From: Plesiocystis pacifica SIR-1
GTDB taxonomy: Bacteria; Myxococcota_A; Polyangia; Nannocystales; Nannocystaceae
Direction of reading: 5' to 3'
Length of the DNA: 64,000 nt
NCBI RefSeq assembly: GCF_000170895.1
Contig: NZ_ABCS01000044.1
Coordinates: 1 to 64,000, forward strand
Made by a program: the position numbers and the translations under genes. The number at the start of each line of letters is the position of its first letter. Positions within the stretch are counted from its first letter, which is position 1. Below the pieces are notes generated by a model. It was not told where the DNA came from. It did not search any database and was given only the letters and a program-made list of their open reading frames with translations. Shown here in pieces: positions 1-8,578 of the stretch.

Positions 1-2
1 GC

Positions 3-59
3 GGCGGCGACGAGCACGAGCACGACGACCACAACCACAACCATAGCCACAGTCCCTGA
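3..59 (+). CDS. C-terminal end of a His-rich protein (5' truncated)
   Basis: Only the last 18 codons lie in the window. Read in frame from base 3 they give GGDEHEHDDHNHNHSHSP and a TGA at 57-59. The tail alternates His with Asp, Glu and Asn, as in metal-binding tails of metal transporters, metallochaperones or SCO-type proteins. The gene ends 75 bases before the sensor kinase, which itself carries a His-rich loop, so the two may share a metal- or respiration-related role. In RegB/RegA loci of other bacteria a SenC/SCO gene often lies next door, but nothing visible here proves that identity. Confidence 0.6.
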   Translation, partial: GGDEHEHDDHNHNHSHSP

Positions 60-134
60 GCACGCATCTTCTTCGGGCGTCCAGGGAGGGCGCCCGTTGG
101 CGGACCTGGCCGAGATTTGGGACAACCCACGACG

Positions 135-1541
135 ATGACGCCGATCGGGGTCGAAGACGAGGGGCGGGCGAGCGCCCGGATCACCATGCGCAACGCGATC
201 GCGGCGCGCTGGGTGTTGGTCGGCCTCGCGGCCTCGCTCGCGGCCCTGGTCTACCTCGCGGGCGACGCCCTCCCGGCGGGCTTGCTGCCCGGGAGCCAGC
301 GCCCCTGGGGCGTGCTGGTGACCATCGCGTGTTGGGCCGGGCTGAACCTGGGCAGCTCGTGGGCGGTCCGCCAGGGGCACGCGAGCGAGCGCCTGGCCGG
401 GGCGCACCTGCTCGTCGACGCCTCCGCGCTGACCGTGCTGCTCGCGCTCTCGGGCGGCCCGGCCAACCCCTTCACGGTGCTCTATTTCTTGCCCATCACC
501 CTGGCCACGCAGGTGTCGCCGCGGTGGACCTGGGCGATCGCGGGGGTGTGCGTGCTGAGCTTCGCCAGCTTGTTCGCGCTCAGCCCCGTGTTGGAGGGAG
601 GCCTCGCCCACGCCGAGCACGGCCACGCCGCCATGGGCCACGGCCACGATCATGGTCATGGTCATGGTCACGGCCACGCAGCCGCGCCGACCGACGCCTC
701 GCCCTTCGAGGGCCACATGCGCGGGATGTGGGTCGCCTTCGGCCTCGCCGGGCTGCTGGTCACGGTGTTCGTGCATCGCATCGCCCTGGCCCTGGCCCGT
801 CAGCGCAGGGAGCTGGCCCGGCTGCGCCGCGTCGCCTGGGAGGACCGCCACCTCACCGCGATCGGGACCCTCGCGGCCGGGGCCGCCCACGAGCTCGGGA
901 CCCCGCTGGCGACCCTCAAGGTCCTGACGGGCGAGCTCACCCACCTCGAGGGGCCACAGCTGCGCGAGGCCCAGGCGGCCATGGACGCGGCCCTCGATCG
1001 CTGCAAGCTGATCGTCTCGAAGATGGCCAGCCCGGAGCTGCGGGTCAGCGCCCTGCCGGCGGGGGAGGGCTGGCCGCTGGTCGACCTCGCCGGCGCCGTC
1101 GAGGGCGAGCCCCTCGTGGTCCCGGTCCACTTCGAATTCGACGCAGACGCCGAGGCCCGGCGCTCGCTCCAGCCCTTCGAGGTCCTCGCCCAGCTGCTCC
1201 GCGAGCTGATCCACAACGCCGTCGAGGCCTGCCGCGGGGCCGAGGGCGAGGCGGCGGTCACGGTCCACTTCGGGCTGCGCGACGACGAGCGAGGCGCGAC
1301 GACCCTCGCCGTCGAGGTCGTCGACTCCGGGGTGGGCATGGACGCCGACGCGCTCTCGGCTGCCTTTGATCCTTTCCGGACGACGCGGGCCGAGGGCGCG
1401 GGCATGGGCCTGGGCCTCTACCTGGCGCGGGCGCACCTGCGTCAGCTCGGCGGGCGCATCGCGCTGAGCTCGACCCTGGGCGCTGGGACCCGGGCGCGCT
1501 TCGAGCTGCCTCTACGCGAGCCGCGGGAGGCCAAGGCATGA
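135..1541 (+). CDS. RegB/PrrB-type redox sensor histidine kinase
   Basis: Membrane sensor kinase that should autophosphorylate on His and pass the phosphate to the regulator encoded next. Hydrophobic stretches fill roughly nt 210-600, with another at 720-795. The heptapeptide GGPANPF (453-473) matches the quinone-site motif GGxxNPF of RegB. A loop near 605-685 is packed with His (HGHDHGHGHGHGH), which is not part of classical RegB. The phospho-His is in HELGTPLATL (His codon 888-890). A Cys in DRCKLIVSKM lies where RegB has its redox-active Cys. ATPase boxes follow: ELIHNAVEAC, DSGVGMD and GMGLGLYLA. The ATG at 135 is preferred; a TTG at 117 and an ATG at 186 are also in frame. The stop overlaps the regulator start (ATGA), so the pair is translationally coupled. 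Confidence 0.85.
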   Translation: MTPIGVEDEGRASARITMRNAIAARWVLVGLAASLAALVYLAGDALPAGLLPGSQRPWGVLVTIACWAGLNLGSSWAVRQGHASERLAGAHLLVDASALTVLLALSGGPANPFTVLYFLPITLATQVSPRWTWAIAGVCVLSFASLFALSPVLEGGLAHAEHGHAAMGHGHDHGHGHGHGHAAAPTDASPFEGHMRGMWVAFGLAGLLVTVFVHRIALALARQRRELARLRRVAWEDRHLTAIGTLAAGAAHELGTPLATLKVLTGELTHLEGPQLREAQAAMDAALDRCKLIVSKMASPELRVSALPAGEGWPLVDLAGAVEGEPLVVPVHFEFDADAEARRSLQPFEVLAQLLRELIHNAVEACRGAEGEAAVTVHFGLRDDERGATTLAVEVVDSGVGMDADALSAAFDPFRTTRAEGAGMGLGLYLARAHLRQLGGRIALSSTLGAGTRARFELPLREPREAKA

Positions 1542-2092
1542 GCGCGCCGAGCGTGATGGTCGTCGACGACGACCGAGACTTCTGCGCGGCCCTGGCCGCG
1601 GCCCTGCGCCGGCGCGGGCACGCGACCGTCGTCGCTCATGACTACGCCGAGGCCCTCGCCGAGGCCAAGGCGTGGCGGCCGGAGCGAGCGGTCATCGATC
1701 TGCGCATGCCCGGCCCGAACGGCCTCGAGCTCGTCGCGGCCCTGCGCGAGGCCTTGCCCGAGCTGCGCATGGTCGTGCTCACGGGCTTCGGCTCCATCGC
1801 GACCGCGGTCGAGGCCATCAAGCTCGGCGCGGTGCACTACCTGACCAAGCCCGTCGCCGTGGACGAGCTGCTTGCGGCCTTCGAGCGCACCGAGCCCGCG
1901 CTGGTCTCGCCCCCGGACTCCACCCAGCCCGCGCCCCTCGACACCGTCGAGTGGGAGCACCTGCAGCGGGTGCTCGTGGACGCGGGCGGCAACGTGTCCG
2001 AGGCCGCCCGGCGCCTGGGCATGCACCGGCGCAGCCTCCAGCGAAAGCTCGCCCGGGGAGCGCCGGGCGAGCGCCGCGGCGGGGAAGACTAG
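1538..2092 (+). CDS. RegA/PrrA/ActR-type response regulator
   Basis: Two-domain response regulator of 184 residues, the usual size for RegA. The receiver domain (about 5-120) has the acidic pocket DDD at 10-12, the phosphoacceptor Asp54 in VIDLRMPG, Thr82 in VLTGFGS and Lys104 in YLTKP. A short Pro-containing linker leads to a Fis-type helix-turn-helix (about 135-175) with the motif NVSEAARRLGMHRRSLQRKL, which is close to the very conserved RegA DNA-binding helix. It overlaps the kinase gene by four bases. RegA proteins control respiration, CO2 or nitrogen genes according to redox state. The targets here are unknown. Confidence 0.88.
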   Translation: MSAPSVMVVDDDRDFCAALAAALRRRGHATVVAHDYAEALAEAKAWRPERAVIDLRMPGPNGLELVAALREALPELRMVVLTGFGSIATAVEAIKLGAVHYLTKPVAVDELLAAFERTEPALVSPPDSTQPAPLDTVEWEHLQRVLVDAGGNVSEAARRLGMHRRSLQRKLARGAPGERRGGED

Positions 2093-2124
2093 TCGGCCCC
2101 GTAGCGAGGCCGCCCCTAGCCTCG

Positions 2125-3807
2125 CTAGCCTCGCCGGGAGGCTGCGATGATCCGCAGGATCGCAGCGCTGACCGCGTTGGACAGCTCCTTGATCGAGTGC
2201 GGGTCGACGGCGTGCGCGGTGCCGTGGGCCCACAGCAGCAGCGGGATCTTGCTGCCGACCTTGATGGGCAGGATCAGCACGTTGCCCTTGACCCCGCCCA
2301 GCGCCGCGGCGAAGGCCACGTCGATCTTGTTGGTCGTCGGCGTGGGCCCAAAGAAGGGCATGCCGCGCTCGATCACTTGGGAGAAGATCGACTTGCCGGT
2401 GCTGGGGATCCGGACCTGACGCACGGCCTCGACGAGCAAGTCCTTGCCGCGGGCGTCGAGGCCCCGGAGCTCGTCGCGGCTGTGCACGAAGAGGATCACC
2501 CGGTTGAAGCCCGCGCCGAGGAAGTCGAGCAGCAAGGTGGTGATGTCGTCGCGGTTTTGCGCGGCCTCGACGGCCGGGAGCACCTGGGCGAAGGCCTCGG
2601 GGGACAGCGGCGTCGGGGTGGTGTTGAAGGCGCGCAGCGGGGGCGACCAGCCTGGCGAAGCCTGGGGCGCAGCCGGAGCGGCGGGGGCTGGGGCGGGGGC
2701 TGGATCCGGGGTCGCCGCGGGCTCGGCCGAGCCCATGGGCGGCGTGTGCCGCGGCGGCGTGCGCCGGTGGACCTGCATGGCGCTCGCGCGCTGGGTCTCG
2801 ACCACGGTCGGGCGCTCGTGCTCGTCGATGTCGGCGATCACCGTGGGCGAGAGGCCGGCCTCCGTCGCGGAGGGGTCGGCGGGCGGATCGGGATCGGGCG
2901 GCACGACGGGGGCCGCGACGCCGGCGTTGGTCGGGCTGCTGATCGGCCGCTCCTTGGGCTCGGGGGGCTCGGCGAGGCCCGCCGCGGGCGTCATGTAGGG
3001 CGCCATCGGGGGGCGTCCGGGCGCAGGCTGGGCTGTTGGAGCGGGAGCGGGCGCGGGCGCGGGCGCTTCGGGTTCGAAGGGCGCGTCGTCGTCGTCGGAG
3101 GGGATGCCGTAGGTCCCCGAGGGCTCGCGGCGAGGCGCCGGCGCGTCCGCGGCCGGTTGTTCGGGGGGGCTGGCGAGGGGCGGGGCCGCAGCCGGGACGA
3201 CCTCGGCGGGCGCGCTGGGCTGCTCGGCCTGGACCGGGACCGGGACCGGAGCTGGTTCGGGGCTCGGGGCTGGCTCGGGGCTCACGGCCGCCATCGCCGG
3301 CTGGGTCGGTCGTCCGGCCTCGGTCGTCGCCGCCGTCGCGGCCGCGGCCGCGACCGCCTTCTCGTCGCCGTAGATCCGCTCGAGCGCCCGGCGCAGCTCC
3401 GAGGGCTTGGCGACGGCGCGCACGAGGTAAGACCCGCACTCGGCCGAGACCGCGCGCACGGCAGACGCGCTCGTCGGGTCGGCCATGGCCAGGGTCAGGT
3501 TGCCCGCGTCGTCCGAGCTGACCGGCAAGACCTGCTGCTCCCACGCGAGGGTCGGGGACACGCGCCCCGCGGTCGCCGCGTCCACGCGCTCGAGCACGTT
3601 GCGCCGGACCCGTGGAATCATCAGCTTGCTGGCCAAGAAGGCGACGAGGGTGTCCTCGTCGGCGAGTCCGAGCTCGAGCAGCGCGTCCACGTGGGAGACG
3701 GCGCGGCTCGAAGCGTGCTCGTTGACCGCGTCGGCTTCCCCGTCGGAGAGCAGGCCTGCGCGAAGCATCAAGGTTCCCAGCACACTCATGGAGGCTGGGG
3801 TGATCAT
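2125..3807 (-). CDS. MshEN (GspE N-terminal) domain protein with a C-terminal GAF-like domain
   Basis: 560 residues in three parts. Residues 7 to about 145 resemble the MshEN/T2SSE N-terminal domain found at the front of type II secretion and pilus ATPases; in known cases MshEN can bind c-di-GMP. A long Pro/Ala/Glu-rich linker follows (about 150-400, including an Ala-Pro run). The last ~150 residues look like a compact GAF-like sensory domain. No ATPase Walker motifs are present, so it is not an assembly ATPase but probably a regulator or adaptor. Start candidates are the ATG at 3807 and an ATG six codons later; neither has a clear ribosome site. It converges with the RegA gene. About 190 bases separate it from the next gene, with nothing notable in between. 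Confidence 0.6.
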   Translation of the reverse strand: MITPASMSVLGTLMLRAGLLSDGEADAVNEHASSRAVSHVDALLELGLADEDTLVAFLASKLMIPRVRRNVLERVDAATAGRVSPTLAWEQQVLPVSSDDAGNLTLAMADPTSASAVRAVSAECGSYLVRAVAKPSELRRALERIYGDEKAVAAAAATAATTEAGRPTQPAMAAVSPEPAPSPEPAPVPVPVQAEQPSAPAEVVPAAAPPLASPPEQPAADAPAPRREPSGTYGIPSDDDDAPFEPEAPAPAPAPAPTAQPAPGRPPMAPYMTPAAGLAEPPEPKERPISSPTNAGVAAPVVPPDPDPPADPSATEAGLSPTVIADIDEHERPTVVETQRASAMQVHRRTPPRHTPPMGSAEPAATPDPAPAPAPAAPAAPQASPGWSPPLRAFNTTPTPLSPEAFAQVLPAVEAAQNRDDITTLLLDFLGAGFNRVILFVHSRDELRGLDARGKDLLVEAVRQVRIPSTGKSIFSQVIERGMPFFGPTPTTNKIDVAFAAALGGVKGNVLILPIKVGSKIPLLLWAHGTAHAVDPHSIKELSNAVSAAILRIIAASRRG

Positions 3808-3997
3808 CGTTCGAAAGGCGGCGAGAGGTCAAACGAATCCGGCGAGCAAAATCCGTGCTCGGGTCCACGCCCCTGGACTCGGGTGCCGGGGAGGGCGGTC
3901 GCCTCCGCCCCCCTGGCTGGACGAGTGCACAGGCTCTGGCCGATCCACGATGGCCGAGGCTCCGAGTTCAGGTGCGAACGCGTGCTAAAGGGAGGGG

Positions 3998-5197
3998 GTG
4001 ATCGACCTCGACCACAACGCGACGACGCCCCTCGACGCGCGCGTGCGGGCAGCCATGATCGAGCTCCTCGGGGATCCGCTCCTCGATGGTAATCCGTCCA
4101 GCGTCCACGGCCGAGGTCGCCGCGCCCGGGCCGTGGTCGAAGATGCGCGCCGGGCCGTGGCTCGGGCTGCCGGCTGCGAGCCCCTCGGGGTGACCTTCAC
4201 CAGCGGCGGGACCGAGGCCGACGCCCTGGCGCTGCTCGGCTCGTGCCGGGCCCTCCAGGCGGCCGGGCGGCCGAGCGCGCTGATGCACACCGTCATCGAG
4301 CACCCGGCGGTGCTCGGGGCAGGGGAGCGCCTGCTCAGTGAGGGCATCGGCCGGGTCCACCTGCCCGTCGACGAGCAGGGGCGGTTGAGCCCCGAGGCGC
4401 TGACCGAGGCCCTCGCGCGCCACCCCGAGGTGGGCGTGGTGTCCATCGCGACCGCCAACCATGAGCTGGGCAACCGCTACGCCATCGCGGAGCTCGCGGC
4501 CGCGGCTCGCTCGGTCCGCGCCGACCTCGTGATCCACACCGACGCGGTCCAGGCCTTGGGCAAGGTGCCCGTGGACTTCGCGGCCTGGGATGTCGATCTC
4601 ATGAGCGTGTCCAGCCACAAGATTTACGGGCCCAAGGGCGTGGGCGCGCTCTTGCACCGTCCGCACCACGGCGCCGAGGCGCTCTCGACCCTGTGGATCG
4701 GCGGCTCCCAAGAGCGCGGGCGCCGGGTCGGGACCGAGGCCGTGCCGGCCATCCACGGCTTCGGCGTGGCCGCGGGCCTGGTCCACGCCGAGCTCGGCCA
4801 GCGCATGGAGCACATCCAGGGCCTGCGCGCGCGCTTGCTCGCCGGCGTCCAGGCCCTCGAGGGCGTCACCGTCCACGGCGACGACCGGCCCGGGGCCAAC
4901 CTCGGCAACACCGTGCTGATGAGCATCGAGGGCTGCCTGGGCGAGCTGATGCTCATCAACCTCGACCTCGAGGGCATCTACGTGTCCACGGGCTCGGCCT
5001 GCAACAGCGGCAAGTTCGCGGCCAGCAAGGTGCTCGTCGCCCTCGGTCGACCCCCGGCGGTGGCGGGCTCGGCCCTGCGCCTGTCCCTGGGCAAGGGCAA
5101 CACCTCCGCCGACGTCGAGGCCGTGCTCGAGCGCCTGCCCCCGCTGATCGAGCGGGTGCGCGCGGCCAGCAAAGACGCCCTGGGAGCGGCGGGCTGA
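3998..5197 (+). CDS. cysteine desulfurase (NifS/IscS family)
   Basis: PLP enzyme of 399 residues that takes sulfur from L-cysteine and holds it as a persulfide. It begins LDHNATTPLD, the usual family start, and continues with a cofactor region (SGGTEADALAL), HTDAVQALGK, the PLP lysine Lys208 in SSHKIYGPKG and the catalytic Cys335 in STGSACNSG on the mobile loop. The start is GTG with a strong GGGAGGGG just upstream. The stop overlaps the mnmA start (TGATG), so the desulfurase probably serves as sulfur donor for tRNA thiolation. No iscU or other Fe-S scaffold gene is adjacent. Confidence 0.92.
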   Translation: MIDLDHNATTPLDARVRAAMIELLGDPLLDGNPSSVHGRGRRARAVVEDARRAVARAAGCEPLGVTFTSGGTEADALALLGSCRALQAAGRPSALMHTVIEHPAVLGAGERLLSEGIGRVHLPVDEQGRLSPEALTEALARHPEVGVVSIATANHELGNRYAIAELAAAARSVRADLVIHTDAVQALGKVPVDFAAWDVDLMSVSSHKIYGPKGVGALLHRPHHGAEALSTLWIGGSQERGRRVGTEAVPAIHGFGVAAGLVHAELGQRMEHIQGLRARLLAGVQALEGVTVHGDDRPGANLGNTVLMSIEGCLGELMLINLDLEGIYVSTGSACNSGKFAASKVLVALGRPPAVAGSALRLSLGKGNTSADVEAVLERLPPLIERVRAASKDALGAAG

Positions 5198-6300
5198 TGC
5201 GGGTCGTGTGCGCCATGTCTGGAGGCGTCGACTCCTCCGTCGCCGCCGCGCTCATGGTCGAGGCCGGCCACGAGGTCATCGGCCTGACCATGGCCCTCTA
5301 CGACGCCAAGGGCGAGCGCAAGGGCCGGGGCGGCACCTGCTGCTCGCCGGCCGAGATCGATCTGGCGCGCCGGGCCTGCGACCTGCTCGGGGTGCCGCAC
5401 TACACCGTCGACGAGCGCGAGCGCTTCCAGGCCGCCGTGATCGACGACTTCGCCCGGGAGTACCTCGCCGGCCGCACCCCCAACCCCTGCGCGCGCTGCA
5501 ACGAGCACGTCAAGTTTGGCCCGCTGCTGGCCCGCGCGCGGGCCCTGGGTGCCGAGCTGTTGGTCACTGGACACTACGCGCAGATCGTCGACGGGGAGGC
5601 CGGTCCGGCCCTGCACCGCGGCGTCGATGCGAGCAAGGACCAGAGCTACTTCTTGTTCGCGATGGGCCGCGAGACCCTGGCCGAGGTCGCCTTCCCCCTC
5701 GGGGCCTGGTCCAAGGCGCAGGTGCGCGAGAAGGCCCGGGAGCTCGGCATGCCCAACGCCGACGCGCCCGACAGCCAGGAGCTGTGCTTCGTGCCCGGGG
5801 GCGACCACGGCGAGGTCGTCGAGGCGCGGGCGAAGGCGCTGGGTCTCGACACCGCGCGCCTCGAGCCCGGTCCGATCCGCGACGAGAGCGGGGCCGTGCT
5901 GGGCGAGCACCGCGGCATTCACCGCGTGACCGTGGGCCAGCGCCGCGGCCTCGGCGTATCCGCCGATCGTCCCCGCTACGTCCTGCGCGTGCTCCCGAGC
6001 GAGCGCGCCGTGGTCGTCGGCGATCCCGAGGGCCTCGAGGTCCGCGAGCTGATGGTCGGCGACTTTCGAGCGCTCGCGGACCTGCCCGTCGGCGAGCCGA
6101 TCGCCGCGCGCGTGCAGGTCCGCCACCGCAGCGCCGCCAGCCCGGCGACGGTCGAGATCCTGGGCGAGGGCGCGCTGAAGGTGCGCTTCGACCAGCCGAT
6201 CCGCGCCGTCGCGCCCGGCCAGGCCGCGGTCGTCTACGCGGGCGAGCGCGACGCGGGCGATCGAGTCCTCGGCGGCGGCTGGATCCGCAGCGCGAGCTAG
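5197..6300 (+). CDS. mnmA: tRNA-specific 2-thiouridylase MnmA
   Basis: 367 residues, typical for the family. The enzyme adenylates U34 of tRNA-Lys, -Glu and -Gln and replaces its 2-oxygen by sulfur. The PP-loop SGGVDSS is at residues 8-14. The two catalytic cysteines are Cys98 in NPCARCN and Cys197 in SQELCFVP, and SKDQSYFLF is also conserved. The C-terminal half contains the beta-barrel region with VTVGQRRGLGV. The start codon overlaps the desulfurase stop by one base, which supports a dedicated sulfur relay between the two products. Confidence 0.95.
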   Translation: MRVVCAMSGGVDSSVAAALMVEAGHEVIGLTMALYDAKGERKGRGGTCCSPAEIDLARRACDLLGVPHYTVDERERFQAAVIDDFAREYLAGRTPNPCARCNEHVKFGPLLARARALGAELLVTGHYAQIVDGEAGPALHRGVDASKDQSYFLFAMGRETLAEVAFPLGAWSKAQVREKARELGMPNADAPDSQELCFVPGGDHGEVVEARAKALGLDTARLEPGPIRDESGAVLGEHRGIHRVTVGQRRGLGVSADRPRYVLRVLPSERAVVVGDPEGLEVRELMVGDFRALADLPVGEPIAARVQVRHRSAASPATVEILGEGALKVRFDQPIRAVAPGQAAVVYAGERDAGDRVLGGGWIRSAS

Positions 6301-6312
6301 CTCGCTGAGGGC

Positions 6313-6726
6313 CTACAGCCCCAGGGTCTCGCCGAGGATGCCCTCGAGCTCGTCGATCTCCTGGAAGTCCACCAGGAGGTCCCGAAAGCGCTTCTCCGCC
6401 AGGCCCATGGCCTCGGCCAGGCGCCGCAGGTAGCGGTCCTCGGCCAGATCGATCTCCTCGTCGGACTCGGACACCGCCGCGACCATCTCGAGCACCTTTC
6501 GCCGGTCACCGCCGAGGGTCGAGAGCGTGCGCCCTGCGGCCTCGACGTCGAAGGCGGCCGGCGAGAAGGACTTGAGCCGGGCCTCGATGGTCGGCGGCAG
6601 CTCCTTGCCACCGAGGAGCTTGGACAGCAGCGAGCGGATGGTGTCGAGCTCGCGGCCGGCGAGGTGCTTGTCGGCGAAGGCGGCTCCGAGCAGGCAGTCG
6701 GTGATGGTCTCGATGTGACGTTTCAT
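6313..6726 (-). CDS. TerB-like small helical protein
   Basis: 137 residues, no signal peptide or membrane segment, all predicted helical. The pattern of a short N-terminal helix with GAAFADKHLAGRE, followed later by AAVSESDEEIDLAEDRYLRRLAEAMGL, resembles the TerB/DUF533 fold with its paired acidic motifs that may bind metal. Function in most bacteria is unclear; TerB domains occur in tellurite-resistance and stress proteins. It stands alone, convergent with mnmA (12 bases apart) and divergent from rnc. Confidence 0.5.
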   Translation of the reverse strand: MKRHIETITDCLLGAAFADKHLAGRELDTIRSLLSKLLGGKELPPTIEARLKSFSPAAFDVEAAGRTLSTLGGDRRKVLEMVAAVSESDEEIDLAEDRYLRRLAEAMGLAEKRFRDLLVDFQEIDELEGILGETLGL

Positions 6727-6816
6727 GGCGGCGGCCCGGTCTTTATATCGAATTTGGCGCGCTCAGCGGGTGTTCATCGGGCGAGAGTTGGCTCCATCGT
6801 GATAGGGTCCGAATCC

Positions 6817-7593
6817 GTGGCGTCGAGCTTGCCCGAGGTGTTGCGCAGTCTCCCCGGAGTGTCGGGCGAGGAGGCCTCGCAGCTCGATCCCTTGATGGCC
6901 ACCCTCGGCCACGCCTTCGCCCAGCCCCAGCTGCTGCGGGTCGCGCTGACCGTCGGGTCGTGGGCCAACGAGAACCGCGACGCCGGCTGGCCGAGCAACG
7001 CCTGCCTCGAGTTCTTCGGCGACGCGGTCCTCGACCTGGTCGCCGCCGATGCGCTGTGGCGCCGCTTCCCTCGCCTGGGCGAGGGCGCGCTGACCCGCCT
7101 GCGCGCCTCGTTGGTGTCCGAGCGCTCCCTGGCCAAGGCGGCGCGGAGCATCGATCTGGGCCGGTGGATCTACCTGGGCCGCGGCGACGAGCAGCGCGGC
7201 GCCCGGGAGCGCGACGGGACCCTCGCCGACGCCCTCGAGGCCGTGCTCGGGGCCGCCTTCCTCGACGCGCGGGAGGCCGGGGGGGACCCCTCGGTCGCGG
7301 CCGCCCAGGTCTTCGAGCGTCTGTTTGGCGAGCGCGTCCGCAGCCTCGCCCCCGAGGACGGCCTCGACCCCAAGTCGCGCCTGCAGCAGCTGGTCCAGGC
7401 CGAGCGCCGGCTGACGCCGGTCTACGTGGCGATCGGCGAGCCGCCCCCGGCCGACGATCCGCACTGGCGGGCGCGGGTCGAGCTGCGCCCGGCGGGCAAG
7501 CCCGTCGAGGTCTTGGGCGAGGGCGAGGGCCGGAGCCTGCGAGCGGCCGAGCGCGCCGCCGCCCGAGCGGCCCTGGCTGCTCTCGAGCCTTGA
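6817..7593 (+). CDS. rnc: ribonuclease III
   Basis: Double-strand-specific endoribonuclease that processes rRNA precursors and other structured RNAs. The catalytic signature reads NACLEFFGDAVLDLV (canonical NERLEFLGDAVL), and the second acidic motif DGTLADALEAVLGAAFLD supplies the other metal ligands. A double-stranded RNA-binding domain occupies the last ~75 residues, starting at DPKSRLQQLVQ and ending in the basic helix RAAERAAARAAL. GTG 6817 is chosen because TAGGGTC lies about ten bases upstream and the length (258) fits the family; GTG 6799 is an alternative. The reading frame stays open far upstream, so longer annotations are possible but unlikely. Confidence 0.9.
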   Translation: MASSLPEVLRSLPGVSGEEASQLDPLMATLGHAFAQPQLLRVALTVGSWANENRDAGWPSNACLEFFGDAVLDLVAADALWRRFPRLGEGALTRLRASLVSERSLAKAARSIDLGRWIYLGRGDEQRGARERDGTLADALEAVLGAAFLDAREAGGDPSVAAAQVFERLFGERVRSLAPEDGLDPKSRLQQLVQAERRLTPVYVAIGEPPPADDPHWRARVELRPAGKPVEVLGEGEGRSLRAAERAAARAALAALEP

Positions 7594-7594
7594 G

Positions 7595-8500
7595 TTATTG
7601 AAGCGGTCGGGCGCGGAAGGCCTCGGCGAGCTCGAGCAGGGCCTCGCGGCGGGGATGATCGCTGCGCCACACGAGGCGAAACCAGTCGCTGGCCAGGCGC
7701 ACCTTGGCCATGGCCTGGACCATCGCGCCCGCGTCGAGGTCGGCCTGGACGAAGTAGCGCGGGAGCACGGCCACGCCGGCGCCGTCGAGGACCCGGTGGC
7801 GCACGGCCGCGATCGTGCCGAGGTACTCGTGGGCGCCAAAGGTCCAGGTCTGGCGGGCCGGGGCCGCGTCGACGAAGTAGCGAAACAGCGGCAGGTCCGG
7901 GAGGGTGTCGAGCAAGGTGTGGCCCGGCGCGTCCTCGGGCTTGCGCAGGGGCTGGGCGTCGAGGCGTTCGGCCGAGCCCACGAGCACGTAGCGCTCTTCG
8001 TGGAGCAGGGCGTAGGACAGGTCGGCCTGGGTCAGGCGAATGCTGGCGATGAAGCAGTCGATGCTCCGGCCCAAGGTCGCGGCGATGAGCTCCGGTCCGT
8101 CGGCGAAGTGGATGTGCAGGGTCCGGCGGGGCTGCTCGTCGCGCAGCTCGGCGAGGGCCGGCACGATCCAGCTCATGCCCAGCTCGAAGCGCGTGCCGAG
8201 GGTGAGCTCGAAGGGCGGCTGCGCGTCGAGGTCGTGGATGTGCTCGCGCAGGCCTCGGGCGTCGCGGAGCAAGGCCTCGGCCCGCGGGCGCAGGCGCAGA
8301 CCCGCCGCCGTGATCTCGACCTTGCGAGTCGTGCGGCGAAACAGCTCGGCCCCGAGCTCGTCCTCGAGCCGACGGATGCGCTCGCTGAAGGCCGCGGAGG
8401 ACAGGCCGACACTGCGCGCCGCGGCGCGGAAGCTGTGGTGTTCGGCGAGCGCCACGAAGCAGCGCAGGGAGTCGAGATTGGGCAGCCAGGTGTCGCGCAT
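7595..8500 (-). CDS. LysR-family transcriptional regulator
   Basis: 301 residues. An N-terminal winged helix-turn-helix (about 7-65: LRCFVALAEHHSFRAAARSV, then RIRRLEDELGAELFRR) is followed by a LysR substrate-binding domain of two periplasmic-protein-like lobes. The end of the protein abuts the end of rnc (converging, one base apart). Upstream, 78 bases separate it from a divergently transcribed lipoprotein gene, the usual arrangement for a LysR protein controlling its neighbour. The effector is unknown. Confidence 0.9.
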   Translation of the reverse strand: MRDTWLPNLDSLRCFVALAEHHSFRAAARSVGLSSAAFSERIRRLEDELGAELFRRTTRKVEITAAGLRLRPRAEALLRDARGLREHIHDLDAQPPFELTLGTRFELGMSWIVPALAELRDEQPRRTLHIHFADGPELIAATLGRSIDCFIASIRLTQADLSYALLHEERYVLVGSAERLDAQPLRKPEDAPGHTLLDTLPDLPLFRYFVDAAPARQTWTFGAHEYLGTIAAVRHRVLDGAGVAVLPRYFVQADLDAGAMVQAMAKVRLASDWFRLVWRSDHPRREALLELAEAFRARPLQ

Positions 8501-8578
8501 GGTCGTTCGGGATTCCCTGACGATAACTTTCGCATTGTTCTGATTATCTTGGTTGGAGGGCTGCGCTAGGTTGGGTAC

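Noticed and set aside
1442-4092. Very long open frames on both strands opposite the RegA and MshEN genes
   Set aside because: They are by-products of extreme GC bias; their products are Arg/Pro/Gly-rich with no domain, while the chosen frames encode clear families.
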